Source: Leptidea sinapis
Taxonomy: Eukaryota; Arthropoda; Insecta; Lepidoptera; Pieridae
Direction of reading: 5' to 3'
Length of the DNA stretch: 64,000 bases
NCBI RefSeq assembly: GCF_905404315.1
Contig: NC_066267.1
Coordinates: forward strand, 7,454,501-7,518,500
The position numbers and the translations under genes were made by a program. Below the pieces are notes generated by a model. That model was not told the origin of the DNA and did no database searches. It saw only the letters and a list, made by a program, of their open reading frames with translations. How positions within the stretch are numbered: the stretch's first letter is position 1; each line of letters opens with the position of its first letter. Positions 32,131-42,403 of this stretch are shown here, in pieces.

Positions 32131-32805
32131 TGCATAGAACAAGTAAACTGTTCTGTGGTAGCGTGTGAGGGTTAATAAAAAATAGATACATATTAAAACA
32201 AATCTCCATTTTTACTGAGACTAATAGTTAATACGTAAGTAATCCATCCCTACTCTGTCCTAATAGATATTGCAAAGACACTCTTCCAAATATCAGTTTG
32301 TATTACGGAGATCGTAAAGAATTTTGAGCAGATGTTGAATAGCAATAAATTATTTAAAGTCGTAAGCCACTCTTGTATGATTTGAGCAGCGGTTTCAGGT
32401 GGAATGAACGAACAATAAATACTTTTTGACGGACTAAAAACCATTTACTAATTGCAGTTTTTGAACTGCATCTTTAACTTTTCTTATCATCTTATTAACT
32501 ACCTATTTAAGACTGACTATTATGACTACTACCACGGCACTAATATAGACTTATTGATATTCTAGTTCGATTTTTATTTGTCCGTGTATACGTTAGCTAG
32601 TTAGTGGTTTACTATCACAATACTAAGGATGTGTCAATCGTGTATGACTTGTTCATCAAAATTGGATACAGTAAAAATAGATTTCCTGAATAAATGTGTT
32701 ACATTGCTGCTTATTGACCAATAATATTTTAAACAACTGGAGCAAATGCGGCAATGTATAGGTATAGCAGTTGAATCATTGTGTAATTTGTGGCATGTTA
32801 GATTT
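32131..32805. other. AT-rich stretch, nothing recognised
   Basis: Short frames without motifs. No repeat beyond the short match to 18604 noted above. Confidence 0.45.
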
Positions 32806-33110
32806 ACCAGTAGAAGGCTCCTTTGCACATGATGCCGGCTAGATTATGGGTACCACGACGGCGCCTATTTCTTCGATGAAGCACGAATGTATAAACATTA
32901 TTGTGTTTCGGTCTGAAGGGCGCTGTAGCCAGTGAAATGACTGGGCAAATGAGATATAACATCTTGTCTCAAGGTGTAGCACATTTATAGAGCCGCTCAG
33001 AATTTTGGGTTTTTCAATAATCCTGAGCGGCACTGCATTGTAATGGACAGGGCGTATCAATTACCATCAGCAGAACGTCATGTTCGTTCTAATTGTGAAA
33101 AATAAAAAAT
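32806..33110 (+). mobile_element. Family A SINE-like repeat, copy 8
   Basis: From ACCAGTAGAAGGCTCC to GAACGTCATGTTCG, followed by an A-rich end (GAAAAATAAAAAATAAA). Confidence 0.8.
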
Positions 33111-33490
33111 AAATTAAATTTCGGCTTTGCCTTCCATCGGTCATTGCATTCAGTCAGAAAAACTGAAAAAAATTGTTATTTGATTGTCATCAGCAGCTTT
33201 ATAGAATATTAATTATTTCAACAGATCGTACTGGGAATCGTACATATTAGAGAGTCCACGTTTTATTTATTCTCTTTTTAATTAAATTCAGAGACTGAGG
33301 ATAGGATTTTATAACGTCATCGAAATAAGAAATATTGTTAGCTTTGAATTATTTCACGGAAAATATTTTCGAGAGTTGAAGTTATAATATATTTTTCATT
33401 ATTAGAAAACGCGCCTTGTATAAGAGACGATAGCAGTTCAGTGAAGCTATAATTGTAACTTGAGTCATAATTCCATTTGATTCTAATCTA
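33111..33490. other. Unassigned stretch
   Basis: AT-rich. No feature seen. Confidence 0.45.
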
Positions 33491-33869
33491 TCTATATATA
33501 TATAAATGAATTGCTGTTCGTTAGTCTCGCTAAAACTGGAGAACGGCTGGACCGATTTGGCTAATTTTGGTCTTGAATTATTTGTGGAAGTCCAAAGAAG
33601 GTTTAAAAGGTGAATAAATTGGAAAATGCTGCTAAATTAAATAAAAACAACAAATTTGTTTTTCCTTTGATGTGTCCATACATAATTTCTATGAGAGAAT
33701 TCATTGACGCACGGTTTGACAGTTCTGCTGTGAAACAATTTCATTACGACAGCAGGGTGCATATTTTACGAAGTAATTTTTGATGTTATGATATATTATT
33801 GACAAATTCATATTATAAAAACATCATATTATTTTTTATATACAGAACAACGTCTTTCGGGTCAGCTAG
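33491..33869 (+). mobile_element. Helitron E5, full length
   Basis: Starts TCTATATATATATAAATGAA after A and ends TTTCGGGTCAGCTAG before T. It contains AACGGCTGGACCGATTTGG, CATTGACGCACGGTTTGACA and a terminal ACAGA...TCTTT hairpin with one mismatch. Good reference copy for the family. Confidence 0.85.
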
Positions 33870-34467
33870 TATATTAAATAAGTAAATAACTAGTATATTA
33901 AATACCCATTTGACATTTCAAATTGCACCAACATTAAGAACCTAATAAAACAATTAGTTTAATACAAAGTATACAGTTTAAATACTTATTTATGATATTT
34001 TAAGTTATTATTATAATAAAAGTAAAATTCATACGAATTTAAATAAAGAGTTCGGCTAGACAAGCTATAAATTGAGCAGTTATATCGTAATTCACATATT
34101 TTAAAAGTGTCTAGGTATATTATCAATATTTATATCACATTTATGGATACGTGTTCATGTTTATCTTTTTAAATACCTCTTATATATTTTTATATTCTTG
34201 TTGGTTCCACCTGGCATAATAACCATATATAGAAAAAAATTGTATTTAAAATTAGAATTTTTATTATGAAGCCGCCCCGCATCAACGAATATGCGAGGCG
34301 TCAGTTGTCAAGTACCGCCCAAGCGCGATACCACGCGCGCCCTCATTCATTTTGTATTTTATATTATAGTCAGTGCTGTGTGTGTGTGTTTTCAGTTCAT
34401 AATTGTTTTAATCTCTTCGCCCTATCACCAACAATTGTATTATATCTCTGTTTACATTATATTAAAT
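33870..34467. other. AT-rich stretch, nothing recognised
   Basis: A GC-richer patch at 34266-34350 (CCGCCCCGCATCAACGAATA) lies in a short open frame without recognised domains. The frame later runs into LINE-C sequence. Confidence 0.4.
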
Positions 34468-34908
34468 CCTTTCATATAAGATACATAATAGCTTTAGGGG
34501 TAAATTTTTATAATAAAGTTCCAGCCACTGTTCAGGCATTATCTATAAATAAATTTAAATGTTTTATTAAAAATTGGCTCTATCGTAAATCCTGCTACTC
34601 CACAACTGAATATCTAAGTGATCCGACAGCCTGAAACTCGATTAAGATTATTATATAGCAATAGCAATGACAGTACAATATTGTATAATTGATTAAAAAG
34701 AGCGCAAAAATAAAGAATTCTAATATAGTTTCTTGCGCTCTTCTCCTCTCTCAGAGCGCCATTTGTTTCCGAAGCGTTAGTAGTATCTAGTAGTTATTAG
34801 AAATGACATCAAAAAGAATTCTAAAGGAATCAATTTTGAGAAAATAAATGCCTTTTATGCCTTTTTATGCCTTTTATGTGCATACATAACATTATATAGA
34901 AAATATTG
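34468..34908 (+). mobile_element. LINE-C 3' portion
   Basis: Encodes NKVPATVQALSINKFKCFIK and RKSCYSTTEYLSDPTA then a stop. The tail follows, with CCATTTGTTTCCGAAGCG and the ATGCCTTTTTATGCC repeats. It continues with GTGCATACATAACATTATAT, also present after the copy at 47338-47850. A second, weaker tail-like motif (TTGAGAAAATAAATGGGTG) follows near 34921. Confidence 0.8.
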
Positions 34909-35067
34909 ATTAAAGGAAAACAATTTGAGAAAATAAATGGGTGTTATGTCGTTTTTGCCAATACTTATTTATATTATCGTATAGAATGGTACCTATAGTA
35001 TGTCCATTAAACACTACTAAGAATTATTAGCCGTACTTAAGTAAGAATTTTACACCGACTACTCGGG

Positions 35068-35150
35068 TTGATTAAAGAGCGTGGCTACGCGCATTATTTA
35101 CGTTTCCGGAGGACTGTGTAATTATCTTATTAGTGGCATTGCTGGTGTGT
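35068..35150 (+). repeat. Repeat K, copy 2
   Basis: GGTTGATTAAAGAGCGTGGC, TACGCGCATTATTTACG, then CTTATTAGTGGCATTGCT. Parallels 31008-31092. Confidence 0.45.
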
Positions 35151-35194
35151 CTCTGTAAATGCGATAGTTCACTCGTTGTAAATGGAAATGGTGT

Positions 35195-35440
35195 GTTCTA
35201 TTATTTATATTTTACCTCTGTTCAAGGTAATGAGTATTTCGCAACATTATATGAAAAAAAAAGGTCGCTGAGTTTGTTGCGCCCATTCTTCTCAGGCCTG
35301 AGGCATTCATTTTGGAATGGATGGTAGTTGTTTTGTCTTTCAATAAGTGATGTCACATCCTATTTTGAATAAAAATACTTGAATTTGAATTTGGATTGTG
35401 CTACGAAATAATACGGAGGAGGCTTTCAAGTCGACGCGTA
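35195..35440 (+). repeat. Local duplicate L, copy 1, interrupted
   Basis: TTTACCTCTGTTCAAGGTAA and TTTCGCAACATTATAT lie before the LINE-B tail at 35250-35393, and TTGTGCTACGAAATAATACG then GAGGAGGCTTTCAAG after it. The same blocks are contiguous at 35998-36100, so this copy was split by the LINE-B insertion. Confidence 0.65.
35250..35393 (+). mobile_element. LINE-B 3' tail inserted in duplicate L
   Basis: CGCTGAGTTTGTTGCGCCCA, TTCTTCTCAGGCCTGAGGC and the AATAAAAATACTTGAATTTG end. No coding sequence. Confidence 0.8.
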
Positions 35441-35453
35441 TATTGAAGTTATA

Positions 35454-35635
35454 CCTTTTTTTATGGAATAGGAGGACAAACGAGCGTACGGGTCACCTGG
35501 TGTTAAGTGATCACCGCCGTCCACATTCTCTTGCAACACCAGAGGAATCACAAGAGCGTTGCCCACCTTTAAAGAAGGTGTACGCGCTTTTTTTCAAGGT
35601 TACCATCGTCCCGGAAACACCGCACAAGGAATATA
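35454..35635 (-). mobile_element. LINE-D 3' tail fragment
   Basis: On the minus strand it contains the decayed end of the polymerase frame, GATTCCTCTGGTGTTGCAAG and the tail TCACTTAACACCAGGTGACC, with an A-run at 35454-35462 in complement. It lies a few bases after duplicate L. Confidence 0.8.
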
Positions 35636-35997
35636 CTTCTTTAGGCGAGTTATGAAAAAATGATGAGAGTGAAATTTAAAGATGCGCGTGCATCACTGTA
35701 ACACAAAAGTAACAGGATGAAGTTGGTTCCTAAAATTATCTGACGTTTGCGACATTCGCTATTTTTTTTGGTTTCTTCGTCCATTATTAGGATAGGCAAA
35801 GGGCTCAAGCCCAAACAGCCGTATTCGTTATTTAATAATTAATTGTCAAACCCATCGTTGCAAGATTTCAACAATATTGTTCTTTCTACAAACGTAGAAT
35901 AGCACGAGGAATAAATAATTTTGAGGATTTTTGCTTTGTTAGGCCAAAAGAAGTATAGCTTCTTGCGTGCATACATAAGTACATGCACACTTTTTTA
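35636..35997. other. Unassigned stretch
   Basis: GATGCGCGTGCATCACTG (about 35681) is a short palindromic block. Otherwise unremarkable. Confidence 0.4.
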
Positions 35998-36100
35998 TAA
36001 TTTACCTATGTTCAAGATAATGATAAATTCGCGACATTGTGCTATTGTTAATCGAAGAAATACGGAGGAGGTTTTAAGGCACACGCGTATATGTTTTTTA
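35998..36100 (+). repeat. Local duplicate L, copy 2, uninterrupted
   Basis: TTTACCTATGTTCAAGATAA, TTCGCGACATTGTGCTATTG and AAATACGGAGGAGGTTTTAA. Serves as the empty-site comparison for copy 1. Confidence 0.6.
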
Positions 36101-36639
36101 TATTTGACCACTTATAACTTTTTACAGAATAGTCCGATTTTGAAAATTCTTTCTATATATGAAAGATGTGTCCCCAAGGTCCGCTAAAATTGAAAAAAAA
36201 ACGAACTTAAACCGGTGGAAATAAAGGGGTGATTTCTTGTCCACTCAGATATTTTAATGCTGTTTTGTGTATTTAAAAAAAAAACTCACGACAAATGAGC
36301 TTTAGACCTGTCAATTGTATATAGACCTCTCAGTCTCTGTAGCTCTGCTAAATCTTGTTTATCGTAAGGTTTGTGTATTACCTTATTTGGCTCTAGATCA
36401 GATACAGCAATGCCCTGAAGTGGCGTTACTCTACCCAGTTTCACTAATATTAAAAGTATTCAAAAAATAAGACTCTCAGGCGCGTAGACTAATAGTGCTA
36501 CTGAAACCCAAGCCATTTGGCAGCTCTTTCGGTCATCCTAAAATGATGCTAGTATTCTTCGTACACTTCGTGTAGTTTTGTTTTCATGTAATCATAGTTA
36601 CAATTAAAAATAAACAAAATTTTACATTTGGAATTTGTT
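36101..36639. other. Unassigned stretch
   Basis: No clear features. The mariner-type element on its right may begin within the last part. Confidence 0.4.
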
Positions 36640-36959
36640 ATTTTTATATGATTGTTCATTGAGTTTTCTCAGTTTGGCGCCAATGCATTGTACAATATTT
36701 TGCGATATTAAAGTGGAGTGGGGTGATAAAGAGAATTGCTGTGATTGCATTACACAAAGTAGGTATGGAGCCAAAATCAATTTTTAAGACTAACTATATG
36801 CTTGATATTAGTAAAATGTTTGTGTACCGGGCTATTAATAGGTACAATGACACCTCCTCTGTTTGGGACAAAAAAATCTGGCCGTCCAAGTAGTGTTCGT
36901 ACGAAAAAGGTGGTCAAAGCAGTAAGAGAAAGAATTCGAAGACATCCTGTCCGAAAGCA
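36640..36959 (+). pseudogene. Mariner-type transposase, N-terminal part
   Basis: Codons from about 36726 read RIAVIALHKVGMEPKSIFKT, DISKMFVYRAINRYNDTSSV and SGRPSSVRTKKVVKAVRERI, then RRHPVRKQ. This is a paired-type helix-turn-helix DNA-binding region of the IS630-Tc1-mariner superfamily, with the GRP linker motif. The frame is cut at 36959 by a LINE-D insertion and resumes in phase at 39582. The first codons are frameshifted or uncertain. No left terminal inverted repeat was identified with confidence. Confidence 0.75.
36954..36959. repeat. Probable target duplication, left
   Basis: AAAGCA, repeated at 39576-39581. Six bases is short, but joining the flanks at this point keeps the transposase frame continuous. 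Confidence 0.6.
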
Positions 36960-36984
36960 GCACAATTTTTTGCCTCATGCCGGG

Positions 36985-37557
36985 GTATGTGTGTACGTTA
37001 GGGAGGATATCTGCTGTCGCCGTCTCGGCAATTTTGAGGGTAGGGACATGTCTACTCTCTAGCTCCGCGTAGATTTAGAGGACCGCGTCCGCATCTATGC
37101 GTGTGTCTACAGGTCCCATAGTGGTAACGCAGAAACCGATCATCTCATGGGCTGCGTTCAAACGGAAATTGACGACGTGCTTGCACAGATTCCCTCCGCT
37201 GAAATTGTAGTCTTGGGTGATTTCAACGGGCACAATGCCGAATGGCTTGGATCATGCACCACAGACTACGCAGGGCGATCTGTGCATAATTTTGCAGTGG
37301 CGTATGGTCTGTCCCAATTGATTGAGTCGCCAACGCGGCTTTCGGATGTGGATAGCCACATGCCGTCCTTAGTAGATCTTCTGCCGACTACACATCCCGA
37401 TGGTTATCAGGTCTTTGTTGACGCCCCTCTCGGAACTGAACATTCTCGGAACGTCCGACCTTTGCCTGGTCAGGAGTGTAGTGCCTATCCGACGCCAACG
37501 TCGCAGACCACCAGCGACCCGACGCGTTTGGAACTACAAGTCAGCAGATTGGGATAG
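36985..37557 (+). pseudogene. LINE-D AP-like endonuclease, broken
   Basis: Reads VCVYVREDICCRRLGNFEGR, a stop, then LEDRVRIYACVYR. From 37147 it is open: MGCVQTEIDDVLAQIPSAEI, VVLGDFNGHNAEWLGS (the GDFN motif of the exonuclease-endonuclease-phosphatase fold) and LIESPTRLSDVDSHMPSLVD. The final SDHS-type motif is damaged: a short deletion leaves GTEHSRN and shifts the frame. In active elements this domain nicks target DNA for target-primed reverse transcription. Confidence 0.8.
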
Positions 37558-37938
37558 GATGCATTCCTTTTTTGCATCCTACCCTTGGGGCAAGGTTTGT
37601 TTCCCTTCTGACTATCCTAGTGCCTGCGCCCTTGCAGTAGCCGATGTGATACTACAGGGCATATTTTTATACCAAGCTCTGTAGTACCGATCGGTGACAG
37701 ATCACAGCCCTGGTTCGATGCGTCAGTTAAAGCAGCATCTGACTGCAAAAAACAGGCGTATCGAACTTGGGTTGCGGCGCTGGGCACAAAGGATCCGAAC
37801 TGCAACGTTCTTAAGAGGAAATATAACCGTGCCTCCAGATTTTTCAAGCGGCAAATCGCCCGTGCGTAATCGAAGCACGTCGTCAGAATCGGCGAGCAGC
37901 TTTCCAGTTACCCGACCGGAACACGCAAGTTCTGGTCG

Positions 37939-38835
37939 TTGTCGAAAGCTGCTCTTGGTAACTTCAACCAGCCATCCCTGCCGCCGTTGCACATGAGAAA
38001 TGACACCCTGGCCCATACGGCGAAAGAGAAAGCTGATCTCCTTTGCGCTCTTTTTGCCTCCAACTCGACTCTTGACGACAACGGAAAAACACCGCCAACC
38101 ATCCCACGGTGTGAGAGCTCTATGCCTGAAGTACAGTTCAGACAGAAAACTGTTAGGCGAGCTCTGTTTTCGTTGGACGTCAGGAAGTCGAGCGGGCCGG
38201 ATGGCATTTCTCCAATCGTGCTTAGAACGTGTGCCCCTGAGTTGACGCCGGTGCTAACGCGTTTATTCCGGCACTCTTATTCCAAAGGCGTAGTCCCTGA
38301 CTCATGGAAGTCAGCCCTTGTCCATCCGATCCAAAAAAAACTAAAAAACAAAAGAGACAGTTCGGGTCCGGCAAACTACAGGCCTATTGCTATTACCTCC
38401 CTGCTCTCCAAAATCATGGAGAGCATAATCAGCCGCCAGCTCTTGGTATATCTAGAAGGTCACCAGTTGATCAACGACCGACAGTACGGCTTTCGCCATG
38501 GTCGGTCGGCAGTAGATCTTAACTTAACACATAGATGGGCGGCGGCTATTGAAAGAAAGGGGGAAGGCCTGGCAGTAAGCCTGAATAAAGCGAAGGCCTT
38601 TGATGGTGTATGGCACAAGGCGCTCCGCTCAAAACTTCCATCATTTGGGCTTCCCGAGAGCTTGTGCAAGTGGACCTCCAGCTTCCTCACTGGGCGCAGC
38701 ATACAGGTCGTTGTCGACGGATATTGCTCGAACCCGAAGCCCGTGAATGCTGGAGTGCCCCAAGGCTGTGTGCTATCTCCCACGCTGTTTCTTCTGCATA
38801 TCAATGTATGTTGGAGGTGTCTAACATATCATTGA
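37939..38835 (+). pseudogene. LINE-D reverse transcriptase, fingers and palm, broken
   Basis: A 298-codon open frame. Fingers: SSGPDGISPIVLRTCAPELT and NYRPIAITSLLSKIMESIIS. Template region: HQLINDRQYGFRHGRSAVD. Motif A position: AVSLNKAKAFDGVWHKAL, where the usual Asp before the KAFD helix reads Asn (SLNKAKAFD). PQGxxLSP motif: VNAGVPQGCVLSPTLFLLHI. The frame then shifts and ends before YADD, where the sequence has been rewritten into an inverted copy of the preceding LLHIN codons (see findings). A KKLKNKRDSSG stretch near residue 135 contains a small insertion relative to copy 1 (KKGDSSD). Not active. Confidence 0.85.
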
Positions 38836-39575
38836 TATGCAGAAGAGAAGATGACAGCACTGGTGATGCCGTAAACATGGGTCATGCATGTCTCTCTCGG
38901 AAAATCGTCGACCAGTGCCGGGAGAAACTTGTGTCTTCTATCGAGTCCTCTCTCGAGGATATCGCGGAATGGGGTAAATTGAACCTTGTCCAATTTAACC
39001 CCCAGAACCGCTCTTCGACAACACTTCCCTTAAAGCCTCGCTTAGTATCGGAATACTGGGTCTCGAAATCTCGAGCGATTGCCAATTTCGTGGCCATCTG
39101 GAGGGCAAAGCCAAATTGGTTTCGAAGAAGCTGGGCGTCATCAAAAGAGCACGGTAATACTTCAAGCCGGTCCACATCCTAGCGCTCTACAAAGCGCAGG
39201 TCCGCACACACAAGGAGTATTGCTGTCATCTCTGGTCTGGCGCACCCCAGTATCAGCTCGATCCATTTGACCGCGTGCAACGCAGAGCAGCTTGAATTGT
39301 CGGGTCTTCCCCACCATCTGGATGTGTGGCGGTCCTCCACAGTGCGGTCTTCAAGGAGTTTTCTTTCGCGTACTACAATGCTGTGGAATGAAATTCCTTG
39401 TGCGGTGTTTTCGGGACGATACGACATGGGTACATTCAAAAAAAGCGCGTACATCTTCCTCAAATGCCGGCAACGCTCTTGTGATTCCTCTGGTGTTGCA
39501 AGAGAATGTGGGCGGCGGTGATCACTTAACACCAGGTGACTCGAACGCTCGTTTGTCCTCCTATTCCATAAAAAA

Positions 39576-39581
39576 AAAGCA
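39576..39581. repeat. Probable target duplication, right
   Basis: AAAGCA, as at 36954-36959. It merges with the LINE A-run, so its left limit is uncertain. Confidence 0.55.
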
Positions 39582-40330
39582 AAAGATTTTATCGATGAAG
39601 ATAGCACCTATAACCACGTCGCGTATTTTTTAAGATGACTTAGGATTTGCAGCCTATGAGAGACGTACTGGTCATTTCTTAAATGATAATTTACAAAAGA
39701 ATAGGATAGTAAAATCAAAACAACTACTGAAGCGGTACGCAAAGAGAGGTGTCAGAAAACATTTGTACACGGATGAGACAATTTTTACAATTGAGCAACA
39801 TTTTAACAAACAAAATAGTATATAGTATTTATACACAAAGCTCTAAGGAAGCTTCCCAGTCAGTTGACAGAGTGCAACGTGGGCACTATCCGACTTCAGT
39901 GAAGGTTTGGTGGGGTATTAGCTATGAAGGAATGACTAAGCCATACTTTTGTGAAAAAGATATCAAAACAACGGCACAAGTGTATAAAGATACCATTCTT
40001 CAAAAGGTAGTGAAGCCCCTAAACAATTCCATGTTCAATAACCAAGAATGGTCCTTAGTCTTGGTTAGAAACGAACGTTTCAGACTCCATCAGAGCTGAA
40101 GACTGGCCGACGTCTACTCCCAATCTTAATCCGCTGGGTTATTTATGGTCAGTTTTAGAGAGTACGGCTTGCTCTAACGCCATGATAATTTGGAGTCCTT
40201 TAAACGATTGGTAGTGAAGTATTACACCATTACAAAGAGTATGTGCTTCTATTGATAACTGGCCTCAACGTTTAAAGCCAATGGAGACCACTTCGAATAA
40301 GATTTTTATATTTTCAATTGTGTTATATCT
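39582..40330 (+). pseudogene. Mariner-type transposase, C-terminal part
   Basis: Continues the frame broken at 36959: KILSMKIAPITTSRIF, a stop, then DLGFAAYERRTGHFLNDNL and KQLLKRYAKRGVRKHL. YTDETIFTIEQHFNKQN carries the first catalytic Asp. PTSVKVWWGISYEGMTKPYF and VVKPLNNSMFNNQEW follow. A deletion then joins this directly to LETNVSDSIRAEDWP, removing the segment with the second catalytic Asp. The last acidic motif region survives as NLNPLGYLWSVLE. The coding part decays after about 40300. The enzyme would be inactive even without the LINE insertion. Confidence 0.75.
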
Positions 40331-41084
40331 ATGTATTAAAGTAACACACTATAAAAGAAATAAATGTTATTTGCAATAGAAATTTTTTTCCTTGTTTCAG
40401 TATTCATGGCAAGACTAGGGTACTTATAAGATTTGTTATGTATGTATGTTAAACATTTTATAAGCTTTGTACTTATATTACCGAGCTCCAAGAAATAGCT
40501 TTATTGAAAGAAGATATTTTAAAATTTAAAGTTTATATTTAGGACACGATTTATCGATTGCGCGTCAAGTCACAGTCAAGTTGAACCTCACTCGAACTTT
40601 GAACTCAAAATTATCAAACAAGTCAAAAGTTAATAAAGTACCCACACAAAGAATCGCGTGTCCCACCGTAGTTCGTCTGGACAGAAGTTTATCATTGTTC
40701 AGAGGACAAGCTGAGTGCATTTATTTAATTTGATTGTGTTTGTTCACTAGCTTTCACAGAATCTCAATATCAATTAGGTTTCATTTCAATTTAATTTAGT
40801 TAGTAATTTGTGACAACTTTAATTATATTGATTTAGATACAAAGTTTCTGTTTGGTGTTTGCAATCAACTGATAGAACACTTAATTATTGTGAATTAAAA
40901 AGTTTCTTTATGTATTTTCTTTTAGACGAAGTTTGAGGCTCAATCACGCCTACACCACTGATCGTATCGAAATGAAACTACCACCATTCGATGCGAAATT
41001 TATCCTAGATGGTTTACGGCTACTTATTTTTTTAATTCCATCGCTCCTTCCTCTTAAAAACGGCTAGTTATATTATATAATACA
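40331..41084. other. Unassigned stretch after mariner-type element
   Basis: May hold the right terminus of the mariner-type element near 40380-40440, but no inverted partner was found. The rest is AT-rich. Confidence 0.4.
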
Positions 41085-41359
41085 CACATCAAAAAAGTCT
41101 AAGTAACATGTACTAATTTAAATTTTAGGATGGGTTGGTACACTATAACGTTGTATTTTATTTTAAAAATAATATTTTTAGGGTCCTATGATGTAAAAAT
41201 AACAGCTGTTGTCTGTATAAGTTCTTTTAATAACAGAAATTAACAATATAAGAATGTACTACAGAAACTAAGGTAGGTACATAAGCAACTAAACATTTTT
41301 TAACAAAATGAAATTTCTAAAGAAAATGAATTCATTGTGAAAGAATAGGATAATTAATT

Positions 41360-41937
41360 ACAAAGTATGGCCTCTGCTATTCAGAACTTGTTGGCAACGA
41401 TTATTCATTGAATTATTGCGACTGCTTATGTCATCTTGCGGTATTTGCTCCCAATGGAATTGTAGCAAATCATTCAGCTGTTGGGTTGTTGTCACTCCGT
41501 CCAAGTCCTTCAAAACACGTCTCTGGAACATATCCCACGAGTGCTCGATGGGGTTGAGGTCTGGCGGTTATGCAGGCCAGGGCAATACCCGGACGTTCTC
41601 CGTTGCCAAGTATTGACTGGTTCGCCGAGCTGTATGTGAACGCGCATTGTCATGTAATCGGATCACGCGTAAAATCGGAGCCAAAGGTTTGTGCAAATGG
41701 ATGGACATAAGGTCTGAGAATATCCTCAGCGTAATTCTCAGCGTTCATGCTTACATTTACAAAAACGAGCTCGGTTAGCCTTTTCTTCATAATACCCGCC
41801 CATACCATAACTGTTGAGCCGCTGTATGGATGAACTTCCTGAATGCACCTGAGCCTTTCAGTATTTCCGGGCCGACGGTACACTCGCACCCTTCTTGTAT
41901 CAGGCCTAAACCTGAATCGCGACTCATCGGAAAACAT
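41360..41937 (-). pseudogene. Tc1 transposase catalytic domain, frameshifted
   Basis: Reads MFSDESRFRFRPDTRRVRVY (first Asp), GSTVMVWAGIMKKRLTELV, then DPIT and a stop near 41650. It continues as HDNARSHTARRTSQYLATEN (second Asp, codon near 41649-41651) and PPDLNPIEHSWDMFQRRVLK (Glu codon near 41544-41546). The two acidic codons are 105 bp apart, giving 34 intervening residues, the DD34E spacing of Tc1 proteins. At least one stop (in PWPA*PPD) and one frame break near 41650 block translation. Confidence 0.85.
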
Positions 41938-42094
41938 AATTTTATCCCATTGTTCCTGGGTTCATATTCTGCGTTCTCTACACCATTCATTCTGAGGAGC
42001 GCGATTCCCGTGACGTATCGGTAGGCACCTAATTGGTCGTCGAGCTCATAGGCCGAACTCATGCAGTCGATTTCGCACAGTTTGGGGACTTATA

Positions 42095-42403
42095 TCAACA
42101 CCACTTGAATTTTGTAGTCTCAAACTTATCTCTCGAGCGGCGTAACATCGGCTGGCGTCTTGCAGTCAGTTGTATGTACTGGTCTTGCCGAGTGGTTGTA
42201 CTCCTTTTACGGCCTGAATGCTGTCCAGCGGGTTCCCTTGTATTATTGTAGCGCTGCCAAAGAATACAAATAACACTTCTATGAATGCCAAAATGCCGAG
42301 ATATCTGAGATTGATTACTTCCCGCTTGCAACATCCCTACAGCTCTTTGCATTTCATTTGCCGTCAAATGACGTCGCTCCATGGCGTAAAGAATATCTAA
42401 CAA
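42095..42403 (-). pseudogene. Tc1 transposase DNA-binding domain
   Basis: A 102-residue frame: MERRHLTANEMQRAVGMLQA, GSNQSQISRHFGIHRSVICI then LWQRYNNT and GRKRSTTTRQDQYI. Two helix-turn-helix units separated by a GRxR linker are typical of Tc1 N-termini. A frame break near 42095 separates it from the catalytic part. An overlapping frame at 41787-42062 holds the intervening region. Confidence 0.8.

Larger units (their letters stand above)
36960..39575 (+). mobile_element. LINE-D copy 2, longest, inside mariner-type element
   Basis: A 2.6-kb copy starting in the endonuclease domain and running to CCTATTCCATAAAAAAAA. It contains decayed endonuclease (36985-37557), linker (37558-37938), RT fingers and palm (37939-38835), a damaged YADD region (about 38845) and C-terminal region (38880-39530). 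There are many frameshifts and several stops, including TAG in the endonuclease at about 37060. It is 5'-truncated. Confidence 0.85.
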
